Shown here piece by piece: positions 24,491 to 35,766 of a DNA stretch of 64,000 nt (positions are counted from its first letter, which is position 1; each line of letters starts with the position of its first letter). Made by a program: the position numbers and the translations under genes. Source of the DNA: Zygnema cylindricum (taxonomy: Eukaryota > Streptophyta > Zygnematophyceae > Zygnematales > Zygnemataceae); assembly GCA_037447655.1 (NCBI GenBank), contig JBBHKE010003258.1, positions 45,266 to 109,265 of the forward strand, in the 5' to 3' direction. A model generated the notes under the pieces. It was not told where the DNA came from. It ran no database searches and worked only from the letters and a program-made list of their open reading frames with translations.

Positions 24491-25126
24491 GTGCATCTCT
24501 CCGATCACCTCTTCAAGAACAGGTGCAGGGATATGAGATATGACGTTATATCTCGACGCGCAGTTACCCCACATTCTTGAAAATCTCCACATATCTCTGA
24601 AGATTAAGCGAATCTTTATAGGGGGAAAGATTAGGCAACAACGAGAGTCGGATATAAGAGTAAGCGCAAATAAAAAATATAAATTGATAATGCCATTGCC
24701 CATCTGAACGTGCAATATATATGGGAAAATTATAGAAGTGGGAGGTCAAAAAATGAGGGAATCCATCGTGAATAGAGGATAGGTTCAAAATTTAAATTTT
24801 AATATATGGTTGTAAATTTGAAATCCCACCTTTTTTAAAAACTCAAAAACGAAACTGGAATTTTAAAAAACCGCCCAAAAATTCTACGAAAGAGCTGCGA
24901 AAATCGATGCAACTTATTGGATGTACGGATGTCTCTTACAAAGAGACCAGAAGGACAGACGGTTTGGTTTGCAGGCATGACGTTTCTATGGTCAATAAAT
25001 TGGCCACGTGTAATTGTGATCGTCCAATTATATGTCGCGCTACGTCGATTCGTTGAGATATCTTCAAATTGCAACCCAATTAGAGTTAAATTTCACTGTA
25101 TTATGTGTTCATTTTTGAACTTCCTC
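24491..25126. other. non-coding sequence
   Basis: Short frames only, with no recognisable domain on either strand. Confidence 0.4.
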
Positions 25127-25590
25127 ACTTGAACGCGACTTTATTAGAGTTAAACGTGACTTTATTAGAGTTAAGACACCTTATTAACGTAAAATGACTC
25201 TAATAAAACAAACAAAGTGCGACGTTATTAGAGTTCAAAAGTACCTTTTTCGTACGAAAATCAAACAACGTAACTGCAAGTTTCGTTTACATTCGAACTA
25301 CAAGCGTAATTCAGCCGTTCATAAATGTTGACTTTAAATTATGTAACTGCGCATAATTTACATGTAACCTTCAACGGTGGTCTCGACGTAACTGACACTC
25401 AGTGCGACAATAGTACTAACGTCATAATGATGTCAAGATATACCGACTGACAGTTTTTGTACGTCTACATAATTTAGTGTTAATAATTACAGCGTGGATA
25501 ATTATCGCCGACATAACCCAATATAGAGTACCTAAATAAATTAGAGTAAAATTCCTCTTTGAAAAAGTTCTATCACATAAATTAGAGTAA

Positions 25591-26256
25591 GGGTATGGTT
25601 ACATCAGACGAAAAGTGAGGTTTAACACAGAATTTTGTACTTGCCCGTACCATGCCGTACTATGTTTTCGTGAGTTTCTTGAAAACAACATTACAGAAAA
25701 TTAGATTACGATTCTCCAAGTATCCAGGAGAAGACGTCGACCGTCCGATTTCATTTTGGTCTTCATCTGCGAAGCAATTGCTCCATGCGCCTCTGTATTG
25801 GTGAACCCACCTCGCGGAGGTGGGTTCACCAATACAGAACCAGTCAATCCGCTACACCTGGACGATGGACACGTGCGTCGATGAAAAATGAAAATTTTCA
25901 CACGACCCCAAAGTCACGTGCCTTCGGACAAGGTGACCGTAAAATCTTTGCCGAAAAGAAATACGGTTTTTTCCTGAAAGTCAACAGAGTGAAGGAGATC
26001 GCTGCGATACATTGACGCGGTACACTTGCGAATTACACGTACGAAGTACGCAAGTACGGATTTGCATACGAAAATGGTCGGTTTTCAAATCTTTGCGATT
26101 ATAGAGATTTGATCGTCGACTTACGTGGAACCACTCAAAAAACAACACGTATGTAGAAACCTATTTACAGACATTACGCGATGTAACCGAGGCCTCTGTA
26201 ATACAGAAATTTTGATGTCCGTACTATTACAGAGACCTCCTGATGTAACCATGCCC
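25591..26256 (-). mobile_element. hairpin-bearing inverted-repeat element, copy 3
   Basis: The ends GGGTATGGTTACATCAG and CTGATGTAACCATGCCC are exact inverted repeats flanked by TAA on both sides (25588-25590, 26257-26259). The undisturbed family-C copy at 40602 shows the empty site. The hairpin centre is about 224 bp from the left end. Confidence 0.85.
25792..25838. repeat. hairpin of copy 3 (22-bp perfect arms, 3-nt loop)
   Basis: CTGTATTGGTGAACCCACC on the left arm is perfectly complementary to the right arm. The centre reads CCTC-GCG-GAGG. Confidence 0.97.
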
Positions 26257-26326
26257 TAAGTGACTCTAATTATTTTTTTCTCTTTTTTTACTCTAATTTT
26301 TTCATTACTCTAATTACGATTCGCGG

Positions 26327-26624
26327 CGTACTGTCCGAAATACATTATCAAAGTACCGATTACATGGGGACGAACCCTAATTGGCCGTCGCGTGCCTGAC
26401 GCGGCCGCGGCCGTCTAGTTTGTTTTTTAGTTAAACTTTATGTCTTCGTAGATTTCTGGTTTTGCGTAGATTTGGTTTGGCGACGGTCAAGTTTAGGAAA
26501 CGTTTGGAGTATTCGTTGAAAGTGTACGGTCGAATATTAATTTAGTACTTTGGTGTTTCGCGCATAGTCGCGATTTGAAATAGTAAGCGCGTAATGCTCA
26601 CTTTATGAATGATGTTTCGTATAG
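26327..26624. other. non-coding sequence
   Basis: No feature recognised between family C and E7. Confidence 0.4.
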
Positions 26625-26922
26625 TTTGAAGTTGTTAGGATTTACAATGTGTGAATCTATTTTGATACAATGTTTATTCATATTTAGTGTGGTTTAGATT
26701 TTGTCGCGCGTTAATTCGCGTACTTAGGTTTTGTTTCATTTAGTTTGATTTGGTACTTCGTGCGTGTACGTTCACGTGTACAAGATTAGATTTGATTTGA
26801 TTTGTTTTGTTTCGCTTCGTACAAAGAACGTCTAGCGGTTTCGTTTCGCGTAAGTTTCCGTACAGGACTTCAGTTTCGTTTCTAGTAGTTTCAACTTGCG
26901 TCGTACCATGATTTGCGTCTAT

Positions 26923-27878
26923 GGGTACTTTCGCATGTGCTAAAGTTACAGTAATTTTCTGTCGTTTTCCTCCATACCTTCGAAAAAAACGAGAAAATCC
27001 GCAGCCGTACCAGAAAATTGAAATTACCGCCGTACAAGTTGCGTTTTCTTGAAACTTTACATGTACTGTAGTTTGTCGTCTAGCGCGATGCAGTTTGTCG
27101 TTTAGGGCATTTCGACCCACTTTCGCGTCCTTTCATCTCATCTTCAAACTTTATTTAAAATCACCTGACTTTAAATAAAGTTTCATGAGGTGAGAGAATA
27201 GGCAAATGCTATCGCACGTGTCGGCAGTTTTTGACATTTTTTGTACCCGTAGTACCCAAAAAAAATCCCATTGCACGTTTCCAGCCTGTGCGTGACTTTT
27301 TTCCGTGCGCTTTTTTCCGTACAAGGGCCGTAGAGGGGGTCTCGACCAACGGACGCCATTTTGCAAAAGCGAAGTACATGTAAGCGCCTCTCTCTCTCTC
27401 CCGCTCCCACTACCACATCTTTCTCACAATTCTTGCAATGTAAATCGTCAATAATGGTATCAAATGAAAGATCTCTAAAAACGATTTTGTTTTACAATGT
27501 TTGGGCGTATTTTGATGGCAAGTAGAGTGAGAAAAGTATAAAAAAACAAATTCGGGAAACAATGGCGGAAATTTTAAAATTTCTGAAGTCGACGCTGTCG
27601 TAATTTGAGCATGACGTCAAAATGTCACAAACCCTAAACATCTACAATGTCACAAGTAGCTAGACGTCTACAACCGTCGCTATTTTGTAAACGTCATCAA
27701 TTGTCGCGAGTTTCGTAGTCGTCTACAACCGTCACAAATTACACCCACGTCTACATTCATCACAATCTAAAGTAGCGACTTCATTTCTTTAGATACGAAT
27801 GCCCTCAAAGTAGTACGGAGAATCTTCGCTAAAAACAAAGTTACAAGACTAAAGTTTCAGTTACATGCAAAACTACCC
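26923..27878 (-). mobile_element. terminal-inverted-repeat element, family B, copy 2
   Basis: GGGTACTTTCGCATGTGC at the left is mirrored by GCAAAACTACCC at the right. The 3' LTR of E7 lacks it, showing the empty site. The body is homologous, inverted, to 13631-14591. Confidence 0.8.
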
Positions 27879-28021
27879 TAAGTTTATTGTGACGCTTCTA
27901 GAGACACTGTTCTATATTATTTCTGTGGCTAGGGGTAACATTCCATTAGGCGGCCCTAGTAAATGTACGGACAAGTCTACTAACAGCGGTTACTAGAAGT
28001 CAGCTCCACTGGAAGTCATCT

Positions 28022-28117
28022 CCATTTTGTCGGGCTAGTAACAAACCTTCCTCAATTATAATTGGCGCCCCATTTTGTCGAGCTAGTAACAAACCTTCCT
28101 CAATTATGATTGGCGCC
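28022..28117. repeat. 48-bp tandem duplication
   Basis: Two nearly identical units begin CCATTTTGTCG and end ATTGGCGCC, with two substitutions between them. Confidence 0.95.
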
Positions 28118-28451
28118 ACACATTAGAGTCCAGATTATGAAAATCTTAAAAATATCTACAAACGGAAAGTCAAAACGAAATATATGTATGACCGGATGTA
28201 GTTAATGATTCGTACGTCAAGTTTGCGGCCAGATTTTGATTTTGAAAATGGAAATCAAAATTTTGAAACGGAGTGCCAAAAAGAAGCAGCAAACTTTGAA
28301 TGTCGGTGGGTGTCAAACGGATCGTGCGAGGATATTTTCGGCTGACATGTATCCAAGGTGGGAGGAGGCACATGGCATGTACGACGTGTAGGCTCGTGAT
28401 CGCTTGTTCAAAGTATACATATTTTTTCTTTTTGACGTGTACCAATGGTAA

Positions 28452-28504
28452 TCATCCACTGGGACACAACTCTCCTCGCGAGAAGAGTTGCGTCCCACTG
28501 GATG
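28452..28504. repeat. hairpin of copy 4 (about 25-bp arms)
   Basis: TCATCCACTGGGACACAACT pairs with AGTTGCGTCCCACTGGATGA with two mismatches. The centre is CTCGCGAG. Confidence 0.9.
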
Positions 28505-29018
28505 ATGTGCGCGATTGCTTCGTGGATCTCAAAAAGTGAAATATCCAACTGTTAAGAATAACGAGTACATTATTGGAGCTTCCCGACAACTTTCTAGTAA
28601 CGATGTTTTGTGTGACAAAAACAATAAATCTGGTACGGCTTTGAACGGTGCTGTACGAAAACGTACGGCGTCCAGTAACGAACCCCACTTAAAAAGCCAT
28701 CGTGTGAGTGTGGTAACATTAGTTCATATACGCAATGTTGGTATAATGTTTGACTAAGAGATTGAGATAATATGATTTTGTTTTGTAAAGTTTTCAATTC
28801 GCCTCTATCTTGGATTATGAGCTTTCAATGTATTTGTAATATTTGATTTGATTTCAATTTTGCTTCCGCATTGAGAAATTTAAGTAATCGTGAGCGCATT
28901 TTGATTGACTTTTACTCCTATCAACTGTTATCGGAGCAATGTTTATTCCATTTAGATTTGAGTTAAGAATAGATTAAACATTGAGAATATCAATTTTGGA
29001 GTTGGGGAGAAGTTGTCA

Positions 29019-29410
29019 ATGGCGAAAGAGAGTATCACCGTTCAATTTGATCAGCGTACTATGGAGGAACTTTATGAATTTCTCAAGGCACAAAGAGAAA
29101 GGCAATCATCCGGTAAAACTTCTAACTTTGTTGACAATTCAGATGATGAGAGTTTTAAGAAGCAAGTCAAAAAGAGTAAAAAATAAGAATTTTTTTATGA
29201 TGATGATGATAAGTCATGTTCAGATGAATAATCAGACTATAAAGCGTCTTCTAAGACTATCATGTTTTATTGAAATAATTATGTTGTATGGAAGAGATGT
29301 ATCAGGGAACTTTTACTCCAAAGAAATTGTGGAAAATACTTACGAAGAAGAGAAAAGACCTTTAGATGCAAAAGGAATGAAAAAAAAATGGAATAAAAGT
29401 TTCCCAAGAT
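29019..29410 (+). pseudogene. gag start of E7, degenerate
   Basis: An ATG at 29019 opens 55 codons (MAKESITVQFDQRTMEELYE and onward, lysine-rich at the end) closed by TAA. Continuing frames to 29410 are charged but broken by stops. The position just inside the 5' LTR and the charged, helical composition suit a Copia gag N-terminus. No zinc knuckle is visible. Confidence 0.5.
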
Positions 29411-29875
29411 AGAGGAGTAGGCCTTGCTCTTAGAAAGACATCATACATAGTAGCTTTTGTTAACACGTCTAATGTTGCTCACCGGTTGGCACAAAAATGA
29501 ACTCAAACTCAAAAGCATTTGCTAAGTCTCTCACAAAATGCTAGTGAACCCTAATGTGCTTAGTCTTCATGTGAAACATTGGATTCTCAGCTAATGTAAT
29601 GCCTGACATACTATCTGAAAACATTCTAATACCCTTAATCACAATTCCTAACTCACTCAACATTTCTTTCAACCAAATTGAAGCTTTCGCAGCATGGCAA
29701 GCTGCCATGTATTTGGCCTCTGTCAAACGTAAGGCCACCATAGGTTGAATTCTTGAACTCTATGAAATCGCACCTCCACATAAGACAAAAGCATAACCGG
29801 ATGTTCACTTTCCCGTGTTAAAGTCTCCACCCCAATCAAAATTGCAATATCCAGAACATCTGAATCTTGTCAAGA
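29400..29875 (-). pseudogene. Copia RNase H fragment, inverted (left arm)
   Basis: The minus strand reads a Copia RNase H domain: AKYMAACHAAKASIWLKEML, FSDSMSGITLAENPMFHMKT (the usual D-N/S-x-x-A pattern) and KHIRVH, then stops. It also contains the downstream VFVPTGE-like region. It forms the left arm of a long inverted repeat with 29878-30300. Confidence 0.85.
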
Positions 29876-29877
29876 CG

Positions 29878-30300
29878 ATTGGGGTGGAGACACAAACATG
29901 GTAAAGTCAATATCCAGTTATGTTTTTGTCTTATGTGAAGGTGCGCTTTCATGGAGTTCAAGACTTCAATTTACCATGGCCTTGCGTTCGACGGGGGCCG
30001 AATACATGGCGGCTTGCCATGTAGCGAAAGCTTTAATTTGGTTGAAAGAATTGTTGAGTGAGTTAGGAATTGCGATTAAGTGTATGAGGTTGTTTTCAGA
30101 TAGTATGTCAAGTATTGCATTAGCTAAAAATCGCGTGTTTCATTAGAGGACTCAACATATTAGAATTCAGTTGCATTTTATGAAAGACTTAGTAATTGCT
30201 AGTGAGATTGAGTTCATTTTTGTGCCAATCGGTGAAGCAACATCGGACGTGTTAACAAAAGTTGTTGTGTATGATGTATTTGTGAGAGGAAGGCCCAAGT
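29878..30300 (+). pseudogene. Copia RNase H fragment (right arm) and pol 3' end of E7
   Basis: The plus strand encodes SSYVFVLCEGALSWSSRLQF, GAEYMAACHVAKALIWLKEL, FSDSMSSIALAKN, a stop (about 30144), then HIRIQLHFMKDLV and IEFIFVPIGEA. It is followed by the polypurine stretch AGAAGGGGAT and the 3' LTR. It is a truncated domain missing its N-terminal aspartate region. Confidence 0.85.
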
Positions 30301-30358
30301 TTAGGATTATTTTGAGTTTGGCTAGGGTTTAGTATTGATTCAACATTTAGAAGGGGAT

Positions 30359-31886
30359 TGTTAGGATTTACAATGTGTGAGTCTCTTTTGATATGATGTT
30401 GGTTCGTAGCTAGTGTGGTTTAGATTTGGTCGCGCGTTAGTTCGCGTACTTGGATTTGTTTCATTTAGTTTGATTTAGTTCTTCGTGCGTGTACACCTGT
30501 ACACAATTGGATTTGATTTGATTTGATAAGATTTGTTTTGTGTCGTCTGAATTCTAGTAAAGTACTTCGTGAAGTTTCGTTTCGAAAGAAGTACGTCTAG
30601 TGGTTTCGTTTTGTGTAAGTTAAGTTTACGTACGGGACTTCTGTCAGTTTCGTTTCTAGTAGTTTCAATTTGCGTCGTACCATGATATACGCCTAAGTTC
30701 ACAATGATGCTTCTATAGATAGTCTTCTAGATTCATTATGTTGCTAAATTAAAAAGCCATCGTGTGAGTGTGGTAGAATTAATTAAGAGTGTTTTGTATA
30801 TGCGATGTTGGTATAATGTTTAAGGGATTGAGAAAATATGATTTTATTTTGTTGGGTTTTCAATTAGCTTCTATCTTGGATTATGAGCTTTCAATGTGTT
30901 TGTAATGGTTGATTTGATTACAATTTTTAGTGTTGTGTATCGGTAAGGATTTGCCGATAACCGATATGGGCCTTTTTTTGGGGACCCGATAATCGATATA
31001 TTGGTACGATATATCGCTATCGGTCTTATCGCCGATAAATAGCCGATAATATCGGCTACTTATCGGCGATAATGCCGATAACGATAACTATCGGCAATAA
31101 CTGTACGAGCCGTACATATAAATGTACGGCATGTACACTCAAATGTACGTCTTATTCCCCCGACGCGCCATACTCACAACCCCTGAGGTACCTACCAATC
31201 AGATCATTTGTACAAGCCGAAAGTACAGTAGCCGACATAAGATGTGTACGGCTCCAGTTCAGACGATGTACCTTTCACATCCGACGCCGTGGCTTTGTCC
31301 CTATATTTTTTGGGATCCATTGGAAACCTGCCACGTGTCTATCTGTCGGCTTTTTTCGCAAAAGCCGCCAAATAAGCCATTCCGAGATGCCGGCGCTCAC
31401 GCTGACCGTCCGCTCGTATTTTCTCATTGAATGTCGTCCGTTCAATTCCGACGGCGCGCATAATGTTATTTTGCATTCGTTGTACTTTGTGTCCGCCGTC
31501 TTTTTACCGTTCCATGATAATCAGTTTATCAGTAAAATTCCGTACATTCCCGTAAAATTTGTGTTCAGTTAACCGCCCAAAAAGTACTACAAAGTGCAAC
31601 GTATTTTTTCGTCAAATTCCGTACATTTCCCGTAAACAACCGTACATTTTTCGTAAATTTACCGTTCAGTTTACCGGACAGAAAGCACTCTGGACAGAAA
31701 GTACAGAAAGTACAAATATATCGGGACCGCTGACCATTCGATAACCGATAACTATCGGTATCGGTGTTATCGCGATAAGTTTTTTACCGATACACATCAC
31801 TAACAATTTTGCTTCCGCAATGAGAAATTTAAATAATTGTGATTGCATTCCGATTAACTTTTATTCCTGTAAGTTGTGACATTTCA
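30359..31886 (+). repeat. 3' LTR of E7 (with nested hAT-like element)
   Basis: It starts TGTTAGGATTTACAATGTG after AGAAGGGGAT. It is interrupted at 30928-31802 and ends near TTTCA at 31886, followed by TTTGAAGT as at the 5' side. Confidence 0.8.
30928..31802. mobile_element. non-autonomous hAT-like DNA transposon (875 bp)
   Basis: The ends TAGTGTTGTGTATCGGTAA and TTACCGATACACATCACTA are inverted repeats with one mismatch. An exact 8-bp target duplication ACAATTTT flanks them (30920-30927, 31803-31810). The E7 5' LTR shows the uninterrupted site near 28855-28865. Many subterminal CGATA/TATCG repeats resemble hAT transposase-binding clusters. The 166-codon open frame inside (31072-31572) has no transposase feature. 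Confidence 0.92.
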
Positions 31887-31894
31887 TTTGAAGT

Positions 31895-32595
31895 TCTATA
31901 TATTGAAGCGTAGAGGTAGAGGGAGGGTTAATCTTTGTGAAAAAATATTCTACGGAATACATTGGCTTTCGTGGAATGCTCTCTCTCTCTCAAAGATTAT
32001 GAAACTACCTGCGCTCAGAAAAATTGTCTCTGCGATTAGCAATTCCAAAGATTAATAACGCTAATAGAGTTACACAGTGTACAGTAATGGACGAAGACGG
32101 ATTCAACCAAATTAAACCAGTTTTTTTGGCAACTTCAGTATTTAAGCTCTTTACGATTATTTCTCTCGATCTGTCCAAAATCCTCCAACATTCTCCTTCA
32201 TGTTTTGAGCGTTGAATTACATTACACACCATTTAAGTGCAGAAAACTTAAATTTTGAATTACGTAAAGTTCTGGCCGAATATTATGTAGTACTTTTAAT
32301 AGCAGTAATCGACTGTACCATAATCTGCCACGTCATCAAAACCTAAACTTAGGTTGACGCGTACTTTTGCTTAGTACTAATGAAGAATTAAATATAGTAT
32401 AATACTCTACTCATACATGTGTACGGTGAACTTCTTTTCAATCGAAAACTTCACACGTGTAAGCACTTGGGGTTCCGCACTTGAAAAATTGGTTGTACAG
32501 AAATTTCAACATGGGATAACATTGCAATGAAAGACAAAGTTGACTGAATATTAATCCTGTAAGGCTTGTCAACATCGAAGATGGATCAAAGAAAA
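31895..32595. other. non-coding sequence
   Basis: No recognisable gene or repeat. Confidence 0.4.
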
Positions 32596-32599
32596 GCTA

Positions 32600-32785
32600 A
32601 AAACTAAAAGTAGAGGGAGGGAGAGAAGGGAGGGAATGAAGAAGAGAGGGAGGGGATAGTGGGTAGGGGGGGTGGGCGGGAAAGAGGGAGGGGAGGGGAG
32701 GGAGGGAAGGGAGGGGAGGGAGGGGAGAGAGGAAGAGGGAGGGAGCGCGAGACAGGTGTAGAGAGAGGGAGAGAGACATTACACA
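32600..32785. repeat. GA/GGGA-rich low-complexity tract
   Basis: Imperfect GAGGGAGGG repeats on the plus strand. Confidence 0.9.
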
Positions 32786-33134
32786 TTCTTGATTAATCCT
32801 CGACAAGCAAATCCGTAAACTCACTACAGACCTTCCGCCCTACTTCTTTTATTCGTCTTTTTCGTCAAAAAATTCTGTAAATTACAAAGACCAAAAGCTG
32901 CTCTACAGAAAAATATTGAAAAAACAACCCTCTGTCTATTTTATTTTGTACAAAAGTGTATTACAAATCTTAACCATAATTTGCTTCTTGTTTTTTTTCT
33001 TCCTTTGTTTTTACAAAACATTCCGTTAAATCTCAAATAAAATCCATCAAATGAACATCCTACAAGACTCGATATTTTTTTTCTTATTACGGTACAAATA
33101 CCAGAATCGGAATAAAAACTGAATCCAGTTCAGT

Positions 33135-35711
33135 TTACTTATTCAAACTAATTCTATGCAATACAACTCCATCGACGCCGTAAAAATCAACTTGAAGGAA
33201 ATTTCTCGAAGCTTGGACCGAAATAAAACCTTGTCCCTCCCACCAATATTGAAGTCCATTTGTAGTCGTAGGTTCCATAACTTTAAATGCTTTCGATCCT
33301 CCACCACATGTGATATAATGAATGGGACTGCAAAAAAAAAACAAATAAACAAATCGATACATAGACAAACATATACATGAAAGACATTTTCAAAGTGTAT
33401 TACAATTTCATTATTTTGTGGGAATCCAGGATAAATTTATTTGCAGAGCAATTTTGTTCAGCTTATTTATACGAGAAAAACCAAAATCAAATATAAAAAA
33501 AGGAAAAAAAAACATATAGATCCCCCAGAGAAAAAATACAAAGCCAAAATTTCTTACCTGTCATCTCTTTTTATATGTTGCATGCAGTGATCGTGACCGT
33601 TCAAATAAATGTTGACTCCCCATTTCTGAAAACACCAATGTAGGAACCATCTCATTAATTAAATAGCAATTAAAAATAATCCACTTAAAAACTAACCCAC
33701 CCTTCTTTCCCCTCCAACCCTCCCATCTCTCCCTACCACTCCCAAAAAAAAAAAAACACTCGAAGGTTTTCCAAAACACTCGAAGACAGCTCATATTCCT
33801 GAAGAAGAGATTTCTGGTCCTTCAATCCTTATCCTTTATTATTAATTCATTTTCTTCAATGATCAAAAGTACAAATTCCAATACACAAAACTGAGTCAAA
33901 ATCCTTACTTAGACAAGTATTTTTTTTCCAAAACCTCAATGGAAAACTTCAAGTCTTAACTTAATTTGAACACAAAAAGCCCAATGCTACGCATCACCCA
34001 ATAAACAAAATACCACACAAATTACCCAAAGCACCAAAAGACAAAAAAATACTACACCTCCCGCATCTCTATGAGAGTAAGTAAATTATTAGACTTAACA
34101 GTTTATTGGAGTTAACTACACTAAATTAATTCGAAAAGGCGGCTTTTCTCGGTGTTCTGTACTACACAGTATTATCAACCCTAATTTATGATTCCGGGTC
34201 AACAAAACACTACTTATATTTTAATTTATGAACCAGAGTGAAAAAAACTAACATCTAAGCCCACCGTTATTACACGAAAACATCTTTTATCTACGCTACC
34301 TATTGTTATTAGAGTTAACAACGCTTAATTCGGTCACGACTTTATCCGGCCGAAAATAGTAAAATAGTGCAAATAACACTATTTGAGGGAGTAGATTACA
34401 AACTTCAACGTCTCCATGAACTACATTATTATCTTATATAATAATTTTCGCATTAGTACTTATCAATCCTTAACGCTAAAAACGATGGGCAGTGTACCAT
34501 TCCACTTTTGGATTTGATTTTGCAATGGAAAGATTCACAGTTCAAAATTTAAAACGTGCGAAAACAGTTGGAAACGCTATACTTGTCAGCATGTACTATA
34601 CGCGTACTGTAAACAAAATATTCGTAGTGCACACGTATAGTACGAAAAATCGGATTCACACGTTTAAACTGTGCTGTATTGTAATGGCTTTGACATTTCG
34701 GACAAGAAAGAAAAAATCCGTACTACCGTACGACTCGTATTGTGAGTGAACTATTGACTTCGTACGAACTGTATGAAGTACAGTAAATATTGACAGCCGT
34801 AGTAAAAAAAAAACATTTTGTGCGTACTTTAAATTTTGTACGCGTAATATTTCAATGCGCGTACTTTGTTTAATACCAAACCACGAGTTACCCAAAACTA
34901 TTACGACAATACCCTAATCCATTTACCCTAACCCTAACTCTCTCCCACTTTCCCTCTTTCCCTGCCGCTTTCTCCCTCCCTCTTCCTCCCTTTTTTCTCT
35001 GCCTTCCTCTTTCCCTCTGCCTCCCTTTCCCTCTCTGCCTCCCTCTTTCTCTTTCTTTTTACCTCCATCATAGGTTTTAGGGAGTCTATCAGTTCCGGCT
35101 GGCTCCCATGGTGGCCATAGCTGTAGAGAGGATGGTGGCCAACCACAATCTTCCACCTGGCACTCGAACTCGCCAAAGCACCTTCCAATTCCTGCTCTCC
35201 CTCTCCACTTAAAGATTAGAAGGAGGGAAAAGGTGAGGGAGAGGAAAGGGATAGGAAAGGTAGACAGGTAGAAAGAGAGAGACAGTAGACAAAAGATAAA
35301 CAGAAAGAAGCTCAGAAACTCAATCTCTACTCCTTTGTCTTTCTCTCCCAAGAAAACACGTGTCAGATTTCAGAAGGAGAGGGAGAGGGATGGAGACAGA
35401 CAGAGGGAGACAGGCATGGAGAGAGACAGGGACTGAGAGACAAATAAAGAGAAACAGATAAAGATAAGAGGGATAAAAACATAAAGACAGATTGATAGCG
35501 CGGGAGAGAGAGGGGAAGAGGGAAAAAATGGGCCAGAAGTAGCGGGAGGGGAGAGAGTGAGAGCGAAAGAGAGAGAGACAGAGAGGGAGAGAGAGAGACA
35601 GAGACAGAAAGAGTACAGAAGAGAGAGGGGGGAGAGAAGGGTGGAGAGGGAGAGGGAGACGGGAGAGAAAGAGAGAGGGAGAGAGAAAAGGGAGGGAGGG
35701 AGGGAGGGAGG

Positions 35712-35766
<55 letters not shown>

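Larger units (their letters stand above)
25127..26326. mobile_element. ATTAGAGTAA element (family C), copy 2, split by a nested element
   Basis: The right end (TTACTCTAATTACGATTCGC near 26295) and the internal block TTCTATCACATAAATTAGAG match family C at 40164-40675. The left end (about 25127, with TTATTAGAGTTAA) is less certain. Removing the nested element 25591-26256 restores the sequence seen at 40590-40640. Confidence 0.55.
27931..28688 (+). mobile_element. hairpin-bearing inverted-repeat element, copy 4
   Basis: It starts GGGGTAACATTCCATTAGG and ends CCAGTAACGAACCCCAC. It is absent from the other LTR of E7. Its 758-bp length matches copy 1 (754 bp). It contains a 48-bp tandem duplication (28022-28117) and a hairpin 210 bp from its right end. 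Confidence 0.75.
26633..28950 (+). repeat. 5' LTR of E7 (with two nested elements)
   Basis: It matches the 3' LTR in three blocks: 26633-26922, 27879-27930 and 28689-28950. The gaps are the elements at 26923-27878 and 27931-28688. Confidence 0.8.
26633..31886 (+). mobile_element. Copia LTR retrotransposon E7, internally deleted, with nested insertions
   Basis: Both LTRs start TGTTAGGATTTACAATGTG (26633 and 30359). The 5' LTR carries two short inserted elements and the 3' LTR a hAT-like one. Once these are removed both LTRs are about 0.6-0.65 kb. TTTGAAGT occurs immediately outside both outer ends (26625-26632, 31887-31894). The interior (28951-30358) keeps a gag start and two opposed RNase H fragments, and lacks protease, integrase and reverse transcriptase. 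Confidence 0.8.

Noticed and set aside
31072-31572. A 166-codon open frame within the hAT-like element
   Set aside because: No transposase motif, cysteine- and serine-rich by composition, and rich in GTAC words. The element is too short to be autonomous.
34912-34940. Interstitial telomere array
   Set aside because: Only two to three CCCTAA units inside an intron; too short to mean anything.
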